Shown: piece after piece, positions 42,156-51,446 of the stretch
How positions within the stretch are numbered: the stretch's first letter is position 1
Layout: the number at the start of each line of letters is the position of its first letter
Assembly: GCA_963778525.1 (NCBI GenBank)
Contig: CAVZUJ010000001.1
Coordinates: 1-64,000 of the forward strand
Reading direction: 5' to 3'
DNA: 64,000 bases
Origin: Schlegelella_A sp963778525
GTDB taxonomy: Bacteria > Pseudomonadota > Gammaproteobacteria > Burkholderiales > Burkholderiaceae_C
Program-made: the position numbers and the translations under genes
The notes under the pieces: model-generated
Told to the model about the DNA's origin: nothing
The model's database searches: none
The model's input: only the letters and a program-made list of their open reading frames with translations

Positions 42156-44067
42156 TCACGCCGCGTTGCGGCGGCCGGCGAGGCCCTTGGCGACCCGATC
42201 GTCGCTGTCGGCGGGCCAGCTCGAGAGGTCGAGATCGACGGCGAAGGCCGCGATGCCGGGCGTCGTCGGCGTCAGGTCGATGGCGGCATCCTCGAGCGGC
42301 AGCAGCACGTCGATCGATCCGAAGTCGGTCTCGACGTGGCCCGAGAGCTCGCGCGCGATCGAGTAGAGGAAGAGCAGCTCGCGATAGGCCGGGAAGTCGA
42401 AGGTGTCGTCGGCCGCATGGCGGCGAAAGAGCAGGCTGTCGAGCGCCCTGCATCGCCGACAGCGGCGTCGGCCAGAGCGCCTGCAGGCGGGCGATGGTCT
42501 GCGGATATTCCTCGATCTCGCGGCCGAAATGGATGTCGTCGCTCCATTCCGGCGCGAAGGCATGGAAGCGCGAGTTGAAGCTTTCGCGCACGCGCTCGTA
42601 GGCTGTCTGGTCGGCGCGCCGCTGATGGAGCTCGAGCAGCTGCAGATACGGCAGCGGACTCTTGCCGGAGTCGCCGAGCATGTAGGACTCGAGCAGGGCG
42701 ATGGCGGCTTCTTCCTGGCCGAGGACCACGAAGAATTCGGCTTGCTGCTCGAGATCGATCAGCTCTTCCATCGACACTTCGCCGTAGCGGCGGGCGCTGC
42801 CGCCGCTACGTGCTGCGTCGACAAGCGGACGGGCCACTTCCGGTCCGAGGACGGTGGTCACCTCCAGCCCGCCGATGGCGGCCGGTGTGGTGGCCGCGCC
42901 CCGCAGGCTGCTGGGTCGCGATTGCCACGACGTTGGCGGCTCGGTGAGCGGGGGCGGCTCGGGCAGACGCGACTCCAAGGCCACCCGTTCGGCTGCGCGC
43001 GCGGCGCGCGCCTGCTGGCTGGCCGCGCCATCGAACCAGCGCGCGCGTGCCCGCTGCCGGGGCCGCAGCCACCAGAGCGCCGCCGCGATCAGGGCAAACA
43101 GCAAGGCCGCCGCGCCCAGGGCATAGACCAGGCCGTTGGCGTAGCGCTGGCTCTCGGCCTCGCGCAGCCTGGCCTGCAGCGCGACGACCGTGCGCTGCGT
43201 GCCTTGCGAGTCGGCACGCAGGCGCGCCAGGCCGGCTTCCAGGATCTCGATCCGTTCTCTCTCGCGCCGCAGGACGTCCGAGGCCGCATCCGCCACGGCA
43301 GACGGCGCGCTCGCGTCACGATCGGGAGCCGGCGGTGCCGACGCGGCTGCCTGCGGCGCCGCGAGCTGCGCCGGCGCTTCGAGCTGCAGGCGGGCGCCGC
43401 CGGCCGATGCAACCACGGCGCTTCGTGCCCCGGTGTGCGCCGATCGGCTCGTCGCATGGGCACGCGCCGGCGAGCGCGAAGACGACCTTGCGACGAGGAC
43501 ACGCTCACCCTTCGCGGCGCGTCCGCCGGCGCTCGATTTCGCGCCCGTTCGTGTGGCCGTCGACGTGCCGACGCCGCGTGACGCGTCGGCGTTGCGCGCA
43601 ATCTCGCCGAGCAGCACGGACTGCGGATCACGGCGCAGTGCCGACGGCGATGCGCTGTCGGCCGGCGCGGCCGATTCGGCCAGCCGGATCGGCGGCGGAT
43701 CGATGAAGGCGACGAAGCGGCGCGCGACACGCGAGGTGCAGCCGACCGAGATCTCGACCGTGACCAGCGGCTCGTCGATGCCGGTCGAGGTCGTGACACG
43801 GATGCGCGCGGGCCTGCTGCCGGATGCCGGCTCGAGAATGGCGCCGACGCGCGCCGGCGGAATTCTGTTTTCGCCAGCGTAGACATCGGCGCCGATGCAG
43901 TTGGGCGCAATCGTCTCGTCGCCATCGAGGATGACGCTGGCGACGAAGTTCAACGGTTGGCCGAGCGTGGTCTGCGTTGCGGTGGCGCCGAACCCCATCG
44001 CCGCGGCCGTTGCGGCACTTGCCCAGACCGTGATGCCCACGGCGAAATGAGGAACAGCTCTCTGCAT
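42156..44067 (-). CDS. FimV-like cell-pole protein (frameshifted)
   Basis: A protein of about 636 residues. Signal peptide then GFGATATQTTLGQPLNFVAS, the opening of FimV/HubP proteins, and a periplasmic region of about 300 residues rich in Ala/Ser/Arg. A coiled coil (EILEAGLARLRADSQGTQRT) precedes the transmembrane helix YALGAAALLFALIAAALWWL. The cytoplasmic part includes a TPR-like segment (LLESYMLGDSGKSPLPYLQL) and ends, after a one-base insertion near 42447, with LLFRRHAADDTFDFPAYREL and LPLEDAAIDL. FimV-type proteins organise type IV pili and the cell pole; that role here is inferred. It is convergent with the aminotransferase. Confidence 0.75.
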
Positions 44068-44220
44068 GCGTTGCGGGCCCGGGTCGAAACGACTCTAGCA
44101 CCGAGCCTTCGCGATCCACCCGGGCATGGCAGTGCGCGACGGCGCTGCGTGACACAATTCCGCCCATGACGCGGCCGCTTTTCACACTCGGACGATGGCC
44201 GGGAACAGGCCCTGTTTTCC

Positions 44221-45000
44221 ATGCCTTCTGAGCTCATCACCGAGCGCCGCGGCGTCACGCTGATCCTGACGATCAGCGATCCGCCGACCCGCAACACCTT
44301 GTCGGCACAAGTGATCGCCGCCGGCATCGAAGCGCTCGGCGCGGCCGAATCGAACGACGAGATCCGCGCCGTCGTCCTGCGCGGCGAGGGCAACACGTTT
44401 TGTGCCGGCGGCAATCTCAACGGCCTGCTCGAGCGACGCACGGCGGGGCGCGCGGCGCAACGGCAGATGCTCGAGCACCTGCATCACTTCGTCGAGACCT
44501 TGCGCGCCTATCCGAAGCCGATACTGGCGAGCGTCGAAGGCACGGCGGCGGGCGCCGGGTTCTCGCTGGCGCTGGCTTGCGACCTCCTGGTCGCGGCGGC
44601 CGATGCCCGCTTCGTGATGTCGTACGCCAAGATCGGCCTGACGCCCGATGGCGGCGCCACCTGGGGCTTGACGCATGCCTTGCCGCGGCCCCAGGTGCTG
44701 AAGATGATCTGGCTCGGCGAACCGGTCTCGGCAGAGATGCTGCATTCGCACGGCCTTGTCACCGCGATCGCGCCCAGCGGCCGGGCTCTCGACGAAGCGC
44801 TGCGGCTGGCCGAGCGCCTCGCCGCCATGGCGCCGAACGCGCTCGCCGCCGGCAAGGAGCTCGTCAACGAAGCTGCCGGCCATTCGCTGAGCGAGCAGCT
44901 GGCGGCGGAGCGAGACCGGTTTCTGGAGAGCCTGTTCCACGACAACGGCGCAGAAGGCCTGCAGGCGTTTCTCGGCAAGCGCGCTCCGCGCTTTTCCTGA
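44221..45000 (+). CDS. Enoyl-CoA hydratase/isomerase family protein
   Basis: A 259-residue crotonase-fold enzyme. RAVVLRGEGNTFCAGGNLNG is the first oxyanion loop, SVEGTAAGAGFSLALACDLL the second, and RFVMSYAKIGLTPDGGATWG holds the usual catalytic-region Asp/Gly pattern. It lies 40 bp before the Crp-type regulator gene and near the phosphotransferase and acyl-CoA dehydrogenase genes, a fatty-acid or related acyl-CoA degradation module. Confidence 0.87.
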   Translation: MPSELITERRGVTLILTISDPPTRNTLSAQVIAAGIEALGAAESNDEIRAVVLRGEGNTFCAGGNLNGLLERRTAGRAAQRQMLEHLHHFVETLRAYPKPILASVEGTAAGAGFSLALACDLLVAAADARFVMSYAKIGLTPDGGATWGLTHALPRPQVLKMIWLGEPVSAEMLHSHGLVTAIAPSGRALDEALRLAERLAAMAPNALAAGKELVNEAAGHSLSEQLAAERDRFLESLFHDNGAEGLQAFLGKRAPRFS

Positions 45001-45040
45001 GCCGCCCGCGCTCCATCACCTGTCGCGTCAGAGACTGCGC

Positions 45041-45745
45041 ATGCATCCGCCCGTTCTCACAATCGACGAGCAGTCGAACATCGAAACGGGCTCGTGGTTC
45101 TCCAAACTCTCCCAGCCGCTGCGCGACGCGATCCTCTCGCGCGCGGTGGTGCGCAGGCTTGCCGACGGCGCCATTCTTTCGGCCCGTGGCGCCGAGGCGC
45201 AGGAATGGTGCGGCGTGGCCCTCGGTGCCGTGCGCGTGAGCTCGGTGTCGCTCTCGGGCAAGCAGGTGACGCTCACCTACGTCGAGCCGGGGACCTGGTT
45301 CGGCGACATCGCACTCTTCGACGGCATGCCGCGCACCCACGATGCGCACGCCCATGGCGAGACGACACTGCTGGCGGTGCGGCGTGCCGACTTCCGCAAC
45401 CTGCTATCGCTTCACGTCGAGCTCTACGAAGCGCTGCTGCGGCTCAACTGCCGGCGCCTGCGCCTGATGTTCGATGCCGTCGAAGACCTGAACACCCGGC
45501 CGCTCTCGGCCCGCCTGGCCAAGCAGATCCTGCTCCTGGCACGCAGCTACGGCATCGCCGAGGGCGACGAGATCCGCGTCGGCTTGCAGCTGGCGCAGGA
45601 AGACATCGCGCAGTTGCTCGGCGCGTCGAGGCAGCGTGTCAACCAGGAGCTGAAAGGCTTCGAGCGCGACGGCGCGGTCCGGATCGAGCCGACGCGTCTG
45701 GTGGTGCTCTCGAAAGACAAGCTGCTCGCCATTGCCACGCGCTGA
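45041..45745 (+). CDS. Crp/Fnr-family transcriptional regulator
   Basis: A 234-residue regulator. Cyclic-nucleotide-binding fold at residues 20-130 (GAILSARGAEAQEWCGVALG, GTWFGDIALFDGMPRTHDAH), dimer helix, then a Crp-type helix-turn-helix (LAQEDIAQLLGASRQRVNQE, LKGFERDGAVRIEP). No Cys pattern for an Fnr iron-sulfur cluster. Its place in the acyl-CoA gene cluster suggests it controls it; ligand unknown. Confidence 0.87.
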   Translation: MHPPVLTIDEQSNIETGSWFSKLSQPLRDAILSRAVVRRLADGAILSARGAEAQEWCGVALGAVRVSSVSLSGKQVTLTYVEPGTWFGDIALFDGMPRTHDAHAHGETTLLAVRRADFRNLLSLHVELYEALLRLNCRRLRLMFDAVEDLNTRPLSARLAKQILLLARSYGIAEGDEIRVGLQLAQEDIAQLLGASRQRVNQELKGFERDGAVRIEPTRLVVLSKDKLLAIATR

Positions 45746-45801
45746 AACGGGCCGGGTCGGCGCGGATTGCAGGTCGACGGGCGAGACGTTGTAATCGGCC
45801 C

Positions 45802-46889
45802 ATGAGCACCCCCGAAGCGAACACCGGCACCAAGCCGGTCGCCGACCAGCATGCCTTCGACGTCGCCGTCCTCGAGCGCTACCTGCGCGCCAACCTGGCC
45901 GGCTTTGCCGGGCCGCTGACGGTCGAGCAATTCAAGGGCGGCCAGTCGAACCCGACCTACAAGCTGCTGACACCCGCACGCGCCTACGTCATGCGGTCCA
46001 AGCCCGGCCCGGCGGCCAAGCTGCTGCCTTCGGCCCACGCCGTGGAGCGCGAGTTCAAGGTCATGCGCGCGCTGCACGACACCGCGGTGCCGGTGCCGGA
46101 AATGTTCGTGCTGTGCGAGGACGAGGGCATCGTCGGCCGCGCCTTCTACGTCATGGAATTCGTCGAGGGGCGCGTGCTCTGGGACCAGGCGCTGCCGGCG
46201 TTCGACAACGCCGGCCGCGCCGCCATCTACGACGAGATGAACCGCGTCATCGCCGCGCTGCACTCGGTCGACCCCAGGCCAGGTCGGCCTCGGCGACTAC
46301 GGCAAGCCGGGCAACTACTTCGAGCGCCAGATCGGGCGCTGGACGAAGCAGTACCTGGCCTCGATCACCACGCCCATCGAGGCGATGGATCGTCTCATCG
46401 AGTGGCTGCCCGCGCACATTCCGGCGAGCGCCCGCGACGACACGCAGGTGCGCGTCGTGCACGGCGACTACCGGCTCGACAACATGGTCTTTCATCCGAG
46501 CGAGCCGCGCGTCGTGGCCGTGCTCGACTGGGAGCTGTCGACGCTCGGCCATCCCCTCGCGGACTTCAGCTACCACTGCATGTCGTGGCACATCCCGCAA
46601 GGGTCGTTTCGCGGCATCGGCGGCCTCGACTACGCGGCGCTCGGGATCCCGACCGAGAAGGAATACGTGCGCCGCTACTGCGAGCGCACCGGCCGCGCCG
46701 ATCCCGACGCGGTCATGGCCGACTGGAATTTCTACATGGCCTACAACCTGTTTCGCATGGCCGGCATCCTGCAAGGCATCGCCAAGCGGGTCGAGGCCGG
46801 CACGGCGTCGAGCGAGCAGGCGCGCCAGTCGGCCGCCGGCGCACGGCCGCTCGCCGAGATGGGCTGGCAGATCGCACAGGCAGTCCTGA
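45802..46889 (+). CDS. Phosphotransferase-family (APH/ACAD10-like) protein (frameshifted)
   Basis: Kinase-fold protein of about 360 residues, of the type coupled to acyl-CoA dehydrogenases (ACAD10/11 N-terminal domain), which phosphorylate hydroxyacyl-CoA in known cases. LTVEQFKGGQSNPTYKLLTP, RSKPGPAAKLLPSAHAVERE and the catalytic HGDYRLDNMVFHP with VVAVLDWELSTLGHP are present. A frame change near 46278 splits it. The C-terminal end is uncertain: the last frame stays open past the next gene, and a second indel near 46885 would stop it at 46889. It lies 45 bp before the acyl-CoA dehydrogenase gene. Confidence 0.8.
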
Positions 46890-46934
46890 GGTCCGCACCG
46901 GCGCTTCAACGCAACGAATTCACAGGAGACAGTC

Positions 46935-48177
46935 ATGGACTTCGAATACTCGGCTCGCACCAAGGAGCTGCAGGCGCAGCTGCTTCGCTTCATGGACGAG
47001 CACATCTATCCGGCCGAGCAGCGCTACGAGGACGAGATCGAGGCCAACACCAAGGCCGGCAAGCGCTGGACGCCGCTGCAGACGATCGAGCAGCTCAAGC
47101 CGAAGGCGCGCGCCCAGGGCCTGTGGAACCTGTTCCTGCCGCCGACTGCCGGCGGCAAGGGCTCGAAGGAAAGCGGCCGCAGCTTCGGCCTGTCGAACGG
47201 CGACTACGCGCCGCTGGCCGAGATCATGGGCCGCGTGCCCTGGTCGCCCGAGGTCTTCAACTGCTCGGCGCCGGATACCGGCAACATGGAGACGATCGAA
47301 CGCTACGGCTCGGCCGACATCAAGGAGCAATGGCTCGAGCCGCTGCTCGACGGCAAGATCCGCAGCGCCTTCGCGATGACCGAGCCGGCGGTCGCCTCGT
47401 CCGACGCCACCAACATCTCGGCCCGCATCGAGCGCCATGGCGACGAATACGTCATCAACGGCCGCAAGTGGTGGACGAGCGGCGCCGGCGACCCGCGCTG
47501 CAAGGTCTTCATCTTCATGGGCAAGACCGATCCCGACGCGCCGCGCCATTCGCAGCAGTCGATGATCGTGGTGCCGGCCGAAACGCGCGGCATCAGCATC
47601 CTGCGGCCGCTCATCGGTGTTCGGCTACGACGACGCGCCGCACGGCCACATGGAGGTCGACTTCAAGGACGTGCGCGTTCCGGTCGACAACATCCTGCTC
47701 GGCGAAGGCCGCGGCTTCGAGATCGCGCAAGGCCGGCTCGGGCCGGGGCGCATCCACCACTGCATGCGCCTGATCGGCCTGGCCGAGCGCTCGCTCGAGC
47801 TGATGTGCCGGCGCGCCTCCAGCCGCGTCGCGTTCGGCCGCACGGTGGCCGAGCAAGGGGTCACGCGCGAGCGCATCGCCGATGCGCGTTGCCAGATCGA
47901 CATGGCGCGTCTTCTCACCCTGAAGGCGGCCTGGATGATGGACGTCGCCGGCAACAAGGCGGCCAAGGCCGAGATCGCGATGATCAAGGTCGTCGCGCCG
48001 AACATGGCCTGCCAGGTCATCGACTGGGCGATGCAGGTGCACGGCGGCGGCGGCGTCTCCGGCGACTTTCCGCTGGCCGGCTTCTACGCCGGCGCGCGCA
48101 CCCTGCGCTTCGCCGACGGGCCGGACGAGGTGCACCGCAACGCCATCGCCAAGATCGAGCTCGGCAAGCACGCCTAG
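46935..48177 (+). CDS. Acyl-CoA dehydrogenase (frameshifted)
   Basis: A flavoprotein of about 413 residues that introduces the alpha-beta double bond into acyl-CoA. DEHIYPAEQRYEDEIEANTK, FAMTEPAVASSDATNISARI (FAD/substrate loop) and KWWTSGAGDPRCKVFIFMGK lie in the first frame. After about 47615 the frame changes and continues VFGYDDAPHGHMEVDFKDV, GPGRIHHCMRLIGLAERSLE and MQVHGGGGVSGDFPLAGFYA to the stop at 48177. Pairing with the phosphotransferase gene is the ACAD10/11-like layout, here as separate genes. AGGAGA ribosome site precedes the ATG. Confidence 0.88.
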
Positions 48178-48230
48178 CGGTCGCCCGGCGGCCACCGTTC
48201 GCTCGCGCACCGGCGTCGGGCGCGCGCGAC

Positions 48231-48959
48231 TCAGCCCTTCTTGTCGCGCCCGGTGCCGAGCGCCTGCCAGGCCGTGCTCAGCGTGTGCGACCAGGCCGCA
48301 GGTTCCTCGCCGCGCGAGCGGCCAACGCGAAGCGCTTCGTTGGCGGCGGTCTCGAACAGCGTGACTGCGCCCGCGACGTCGGTCTCGTCGGCACTGGCGA
48401 GCTGCATGCGCAGGTAGATGCGGCCGCGCAGCGTCATGAGCACGAAGGGGGGGCGCTCTCGAAGGAGAGTGCCGGCGGCGCGCTCGAGGGCATGACCGAG
48501 CGGCCCGTCGAGCCACGCCGGACCTTCGTTCGCGAGGCTGGAGACGCCGCCGAAGTTGGCGCGCAGGACCTTCGAGCCGTTCATCGGCATCTTCGGAAAC
48601 ATCACCAGCCAGCGCGTCTCCTCGGGCGTCGCGTCGCCCATCTCGGTCTGGTTGCTCTGCGTGAATTGCTCGTAGGCCTGCTTTTCGAGCGACTCCATCA
48701 GCGAGCGCGAGACGAGCAGCATCTGCAGGTCGGGCGGCAGGCCGAGCTCCATGCGCAGGCGCAGCTCGTGGCCGACCACATAGGGGCGTTGCGGCGGACC
48801 CCATTCGAGCCGCCATGGGGAGTTGTCGAGCTTGCCGTCGACAACGAAGCCGAGCCCGTCGCGCTCGCGCTTGAACGCGTGGCCGCGCTTCTTCGCCCAG
48901 GCCGACAGCTCGCTGAAGTCGGCACCGAGCCCCTGGTTGGCGAAGAAGCTTTTGAACAT
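48231..48959 (-). CDS. Conserved hypothetical protein
   Basis: A 242-residue cytoplasmic protein. It starts MFKSFFANQGLGADFSELSA and has RLEWGPPQRPYVVGHELRLR, LQMLLVSRSLMESLEKQAYE, ETRWLVMFPKMPMNGSK and PPFVLMTLRGRIYLRMQLAS. No signal peptide, helices or domains that I can name. The ATG at 48959 is chosen over the longer frame, which runs back into the next gene. Convergent with the dehydrogenase gene and divergent from the glutathione transferase gene. Confidence 0.6.
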   Translation of the reverse strand: MFKSFFANQGLGADFSELSAWAKKRGHAFKRERDGLGFVVDGKLDNSPWRLEWGPPQRPYVVGHELRLRMELGLPPDLQMLLVSRSLMESLEKQAYEQFTQSNQTEMGDATPEETRWLVMFPKMPMNGSKVLRANFGGVSSLANEGPAWLDGPLGHALERAAGTLLRERPPFVLMTLRGRIYLRMQLASADETDVAGAVTLFETAANEALRVGRSRGEEPAAWSHTLSTAWQALGTGRDKKG

Positions 48960-49029
48960 GGCCAGCCCCGATCCACTAGAGTCGAGTCGCACGCGGCGCA
49001 CGGCGCCGTCGGCACGAAGGAAGAACGCG

Positions 49030-49721
49030 ATGATCGAAGTGTATTCGTGGGCCACTCCCAATGGCCACAAGATCCACATCATGCTGGAGGAATGCGGCCT
49101 CGCCTACCGCGCGATCCCGATCGACATCGGCACCGGCGCGCAGTTCGCCCCCGAGTTCCTGGCGATCAGCCCGAACAACAAGATTCCCGCCATCGTCGAT
49201 CCCGACGGACCCGACGGCATGCCGATCTCGCTCTTCGAGTCGGGCGCGATCCTGCTCTACCTCGCCGCCAAGACCGGGCGCTTCCTTCCCGCCGACGTGC
49301 GCGGCCGCTATGCGACGCTCGAATGGCTGATGTTCCAGATGGGCGGCGTCGGGCCGATGCTCGGCCAGGCGCATCACTTCCGCATGTATGCGCCGGAGCA
49401 GATCGCCTACGCCGTCGACCGCTACAGCAACGAGGCGAAGCGGCTCTACGGCGTGCTCGACAGGCGGCTCGCGACAAGCGCGTTCGTTGCCGGCGACGAA
49501 TACACCATCGCCGACATCGCCATCTTTCCGTGGCTGCGTTCGTGGAAGAACCAGGGCGTCGTCCTCGACGAGTTCCCCACGTCAAGGCCTGGTTCGACGG
49601 TATCGCCGCGCGTCCGGCGGTCATGCGCGGCGTCGAGGTTCTGGCCGGCTTGCGCAAGCCGCTGCGCAGCGCCGAGGAACGCGAGGTCCTGTTCGGAGCG
49701 ACGCAATACCAGCGTCGCTGA
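49030..49721 (+). CDS. Glutathione S-transferase, YfcG/Nu-type (frameshifted)
   Basis: A protein of about 231 residues with the GST fold: MIEVYSWATPNGHKIHIMLE, a thioredoxin-like N-domain with FLAISPNNKIPAIVDPDGPD and LFESGAILLYLAAKTGRFLP for glutathione binding, then FVAGDEYTIADIAIFPWLRS in the helical domain. A base is missing near 49578; in the next frame it ends VKAWFDGIAARPAVMRGVEV and FGATQYQRR. Similar to disulfide-bond oxidoreductase YfcG. Confidence 0.85.
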
Positions 49722-49772
49722 AGAAAGCCCGAGGCTCGTCGGCCGGAGGCGCTGCGTACAATCGCGCCCGTT

Positions 49773-49849
49773 CGGGGCGTAGCGCAGCCTGGTAGCGCAA
49801 CTGGTTTGGGACCAGTAGGTCGCGAGTTCGAATCCCGCCGCCCCGACCA
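49773..49849 (+). tRNA. tRNA-Pro (anticodon TGG)
   Basis: Full cloverleaf: acceptor CGGGGCG / CGCCCCG (49773-49779 and 49839-49845), D arm AGCGCAGCCTGGTAGCGCA, anticodon stem ACTGG/CCAGT with loop TTTGGGA (anticodon TGG at 49807-49809), T arm with GTTCGAATC, discriminator A and encoded CCA. Confidence 0.95.
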
Positions 49850-49875
49850 ATGCCGCGAGCCGCTCGCTGCCCTTG

Positions 49876-49952
49876 CTGCCCGTAGCTCAACTGGATAGAG
49901 CACCGGCCTTCTAAGCCGGCGGTTGCAGGTTCGAGCCCTGCCGGGCAGGCCA
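49876..49952 (+). tRNA. tRNA-Arg (anticodon TCT)
   Basis: Full cloverleaf: acceptor CTGCCCG / CGGGCAG (49876-49882 and 49942-49948), D arm AGCTCAACTGGATAGAGC, anticodon stem CCGGC/GCCGG with loop CTTCTAA (anticodon TCT at 49910-49912), T arm GTTCGAGCC, discriminator G and encoded CCA. It lies 26 bp after tRNA-Pro and is probably co-transcribed. Confidence 0.95.
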
Positions 49953-49960
49953 ACGGGGTG

Positions 49961-50503
49961 CTAGAAGTCGGCAGAGAACTGGAACATCACCGCGGCCAGG
50001 CCAAGCAGATTGAGCTGCGCCGAGAACGTCGGCGTGATTTGCCAGCCGGCTGCGGCCAAGGCCCCCGGCGAAAAGCCGTTGACCACGAAGGGCACCTTGT
50101 GGTTGTAGGGCGGGACGTAGCCGTAGATCACGCCCGCCGAGAGCTCGACGAAAAGCGGCTGGTAGCCCGCGACGTGGCTGAAGCGCCGGCCCGCGAAGGC
50201 GTAGCCGCTCGGTTGCCCGAACGAATTCTGGAAATAGGCGGCGCCGAGCAGCAGACCGCCCGTGTACTGCCTCTCGAGCCCGAGCATGTAGACGTAGCGA
50301 TGCTCCGGATCGGGGTGAAAGTGCAGCGTCAGAGGCGAGGCCATCAGGCGCCAGTCCTTGGCGGCTGCGTCCTCGGATGCCGGCGCGGGCGCAGGCGCAG
50401 GCGCGTCGGCAGCAATGGGGTCGGAGACTTCCTGCGAACATGCGTCCGGGGCGAACCGGACAAGCGCTAGCGCGATGGCGAGAATCAGTGGATTGAACTT
50501 CAT
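49961..50503 (-). CDS. Small outer-membrane beta-barrel protein
   Basis: A 180-residue exported protein. Signal peptide MKFNPLILAIALALVRFAPD, an Ala/Pro linker, then strands with alternating residues (LMASPLTLHFHPDPEHRYVY, GGLLLGAAYFQNSFGQPSGY, YQPLFVELSAGVIYGYVPPY) and a terminal FQFSADF ending in Phe. The size is that of an eight-strand barrel like PagP or PagL, but the catalytic residues of those enzymes cannot be identified. The ATG at 50503 fits the signal peptide. It is divergent from the hydrolase gene and ends 8 bp after tRNA-Arg. Confidence 0.65.
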   Translation of the reverse strand: MKFNPLILAIALALVRFAPDACSQEVSDPIAADAPAPAPAPASEDAAAKDWRLMASPLTLHFHPDPEHRYVYMLGLERQYTGGLLLGAAYFQNSFGQPSGYAFAGRRFSHVAGYQPLFVELSAGVIYGYVPPYNHKVPFVVNGFSPGALAAAGWQITPTFSAQLNLLGLAAVMFQFSADF

Positions 50504-50564
50504 GCGTTCCAAAGCGGGCCCCCAGGCCGCATACGGGTTCGTTGCGCGACAGGTTTGGCGCGGC

Positions 50565-51446
50565 ATGCTTGCCTGCTTCGTCGCAACGTCCCTGATGGGT
50601 TGCGCCTGGATCGATACCAAGCAGCGACAACTCATCTACCGCCCAACTCCCGGGCGGCCCGCGAATTTTGCCGGGCTTCGGGCCGGAGACCTGTCGTTTC
50701 TTGTCGACGAACCTCGTTCAGGTGCGGCCGAGCCCGACCATCTGCAACTTTTCTGGTTGCCCAACGCCGACCCGCAGGCGCCGACGCTGCTTTACCTGCA
50801 CGGCACGTTTCGAAATCTTTACCAGAACCTGCGCAAGCTCGAATCGCTCCGCAGCGCCGGATTCTCCGTGGTGGGGCTCGAGTATCGAGGCTGGGGCGAC
50901 AGCACGCCGGTGCTGCCTTCGGAGGCCACGATCTATGCCGATGCCGACGTCGCCTGGCAGGAAGTCGTGCGGCGTCAGCCCGATCCGTACAAGCGCGTCC
51001 TCTATGGGCATTCGATGGGCAGCGGCGTGGCCGTCGAGTTGGCGAGCCACCGGCACTACGGTGTCGACTACGGCGGCCTGATCCTCGAGTCGAGCTTCAC
51101 GTCCCTGCCCGACATCGCCAGGGAGCACGGCGTTCTGGGCACGATCGCGTCGTGGCTGACGACGCAGAAGTTCGACTCCGCGTCGAAGATCGGCAAGGTC
51201 GACGCGCCGATCCTGATGATGCATGGCGCGGCCGATCACACGGTTCCGGAAAAGCTCGGGCTCGAGCTCTACGGCGATGCGCCCAAAGGCGCGCGCTGGG
51301 TCGAATTCCCGGGCGGCTCGCACAGCGGGCTGGACCTCGAGGCGGGCGATTTATATCGGCAGACGGTCAGCGGATTCATCGATCAGTTGAAGATGCGGCC
51401 GCCGTCGAGCGCTCCGTCGGCGTCGGCGTCGAGTCCGTCGGGCTAG
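50565..51446 (+). CDS. Alpha/beta-hydrolase lipoprotein
   Basis: A protein of about 293 residues. Lipoprotein signal MLACFVATSLMGC with the lipobox Cys before AWIDTKQRQLIYRP, then the hydrolase fold: TLLYLHGTFRNLYQNLRKLE, nucleophile elbow YGHSMGSGVAVELA, acid in HGAADHTVPEK and His in GGSHSGLD. Related to BEM46/ABHD13-type serine hydrolases. An upstream ATG at 50502 is also open and would add a basic N-region. The 3-prime end overlaps the convergent MFS gene by 71 bp. Substrate unknown. Confidence 0.8.
   Translation: MLACFVATSLMGCAWIDTKQRQLIYRPTPGRPANFAGLRAGDLSFLVDEPRSGAAEPDHLQLFWLPNADPQAPTLLYLHGTFRNLYQNLRKLESLRSAGFSVVGLEYRGWGDSTPVLPSEATIYADADVAWQEVVRRQPDPYKRVLYGHSMGSGVAVELASHRHYGVDYGGLILESSFTSLPDIAREHGVLGTIASWLTTQKFDSASKIGKVDAPILMMHGAADHTVPEKLGLELYGDAPKGARWVEFPGGSHSGLDLEAGDLYRQTVSGFIDQLKMRPPSSAPSASASSPSG

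Noticed and set aside
49961..50503. Lipid A enzyme PagP or PagL
   Set aside because: Barrel size fits, but the catalytic residues of neither family can be placed in the sequence.
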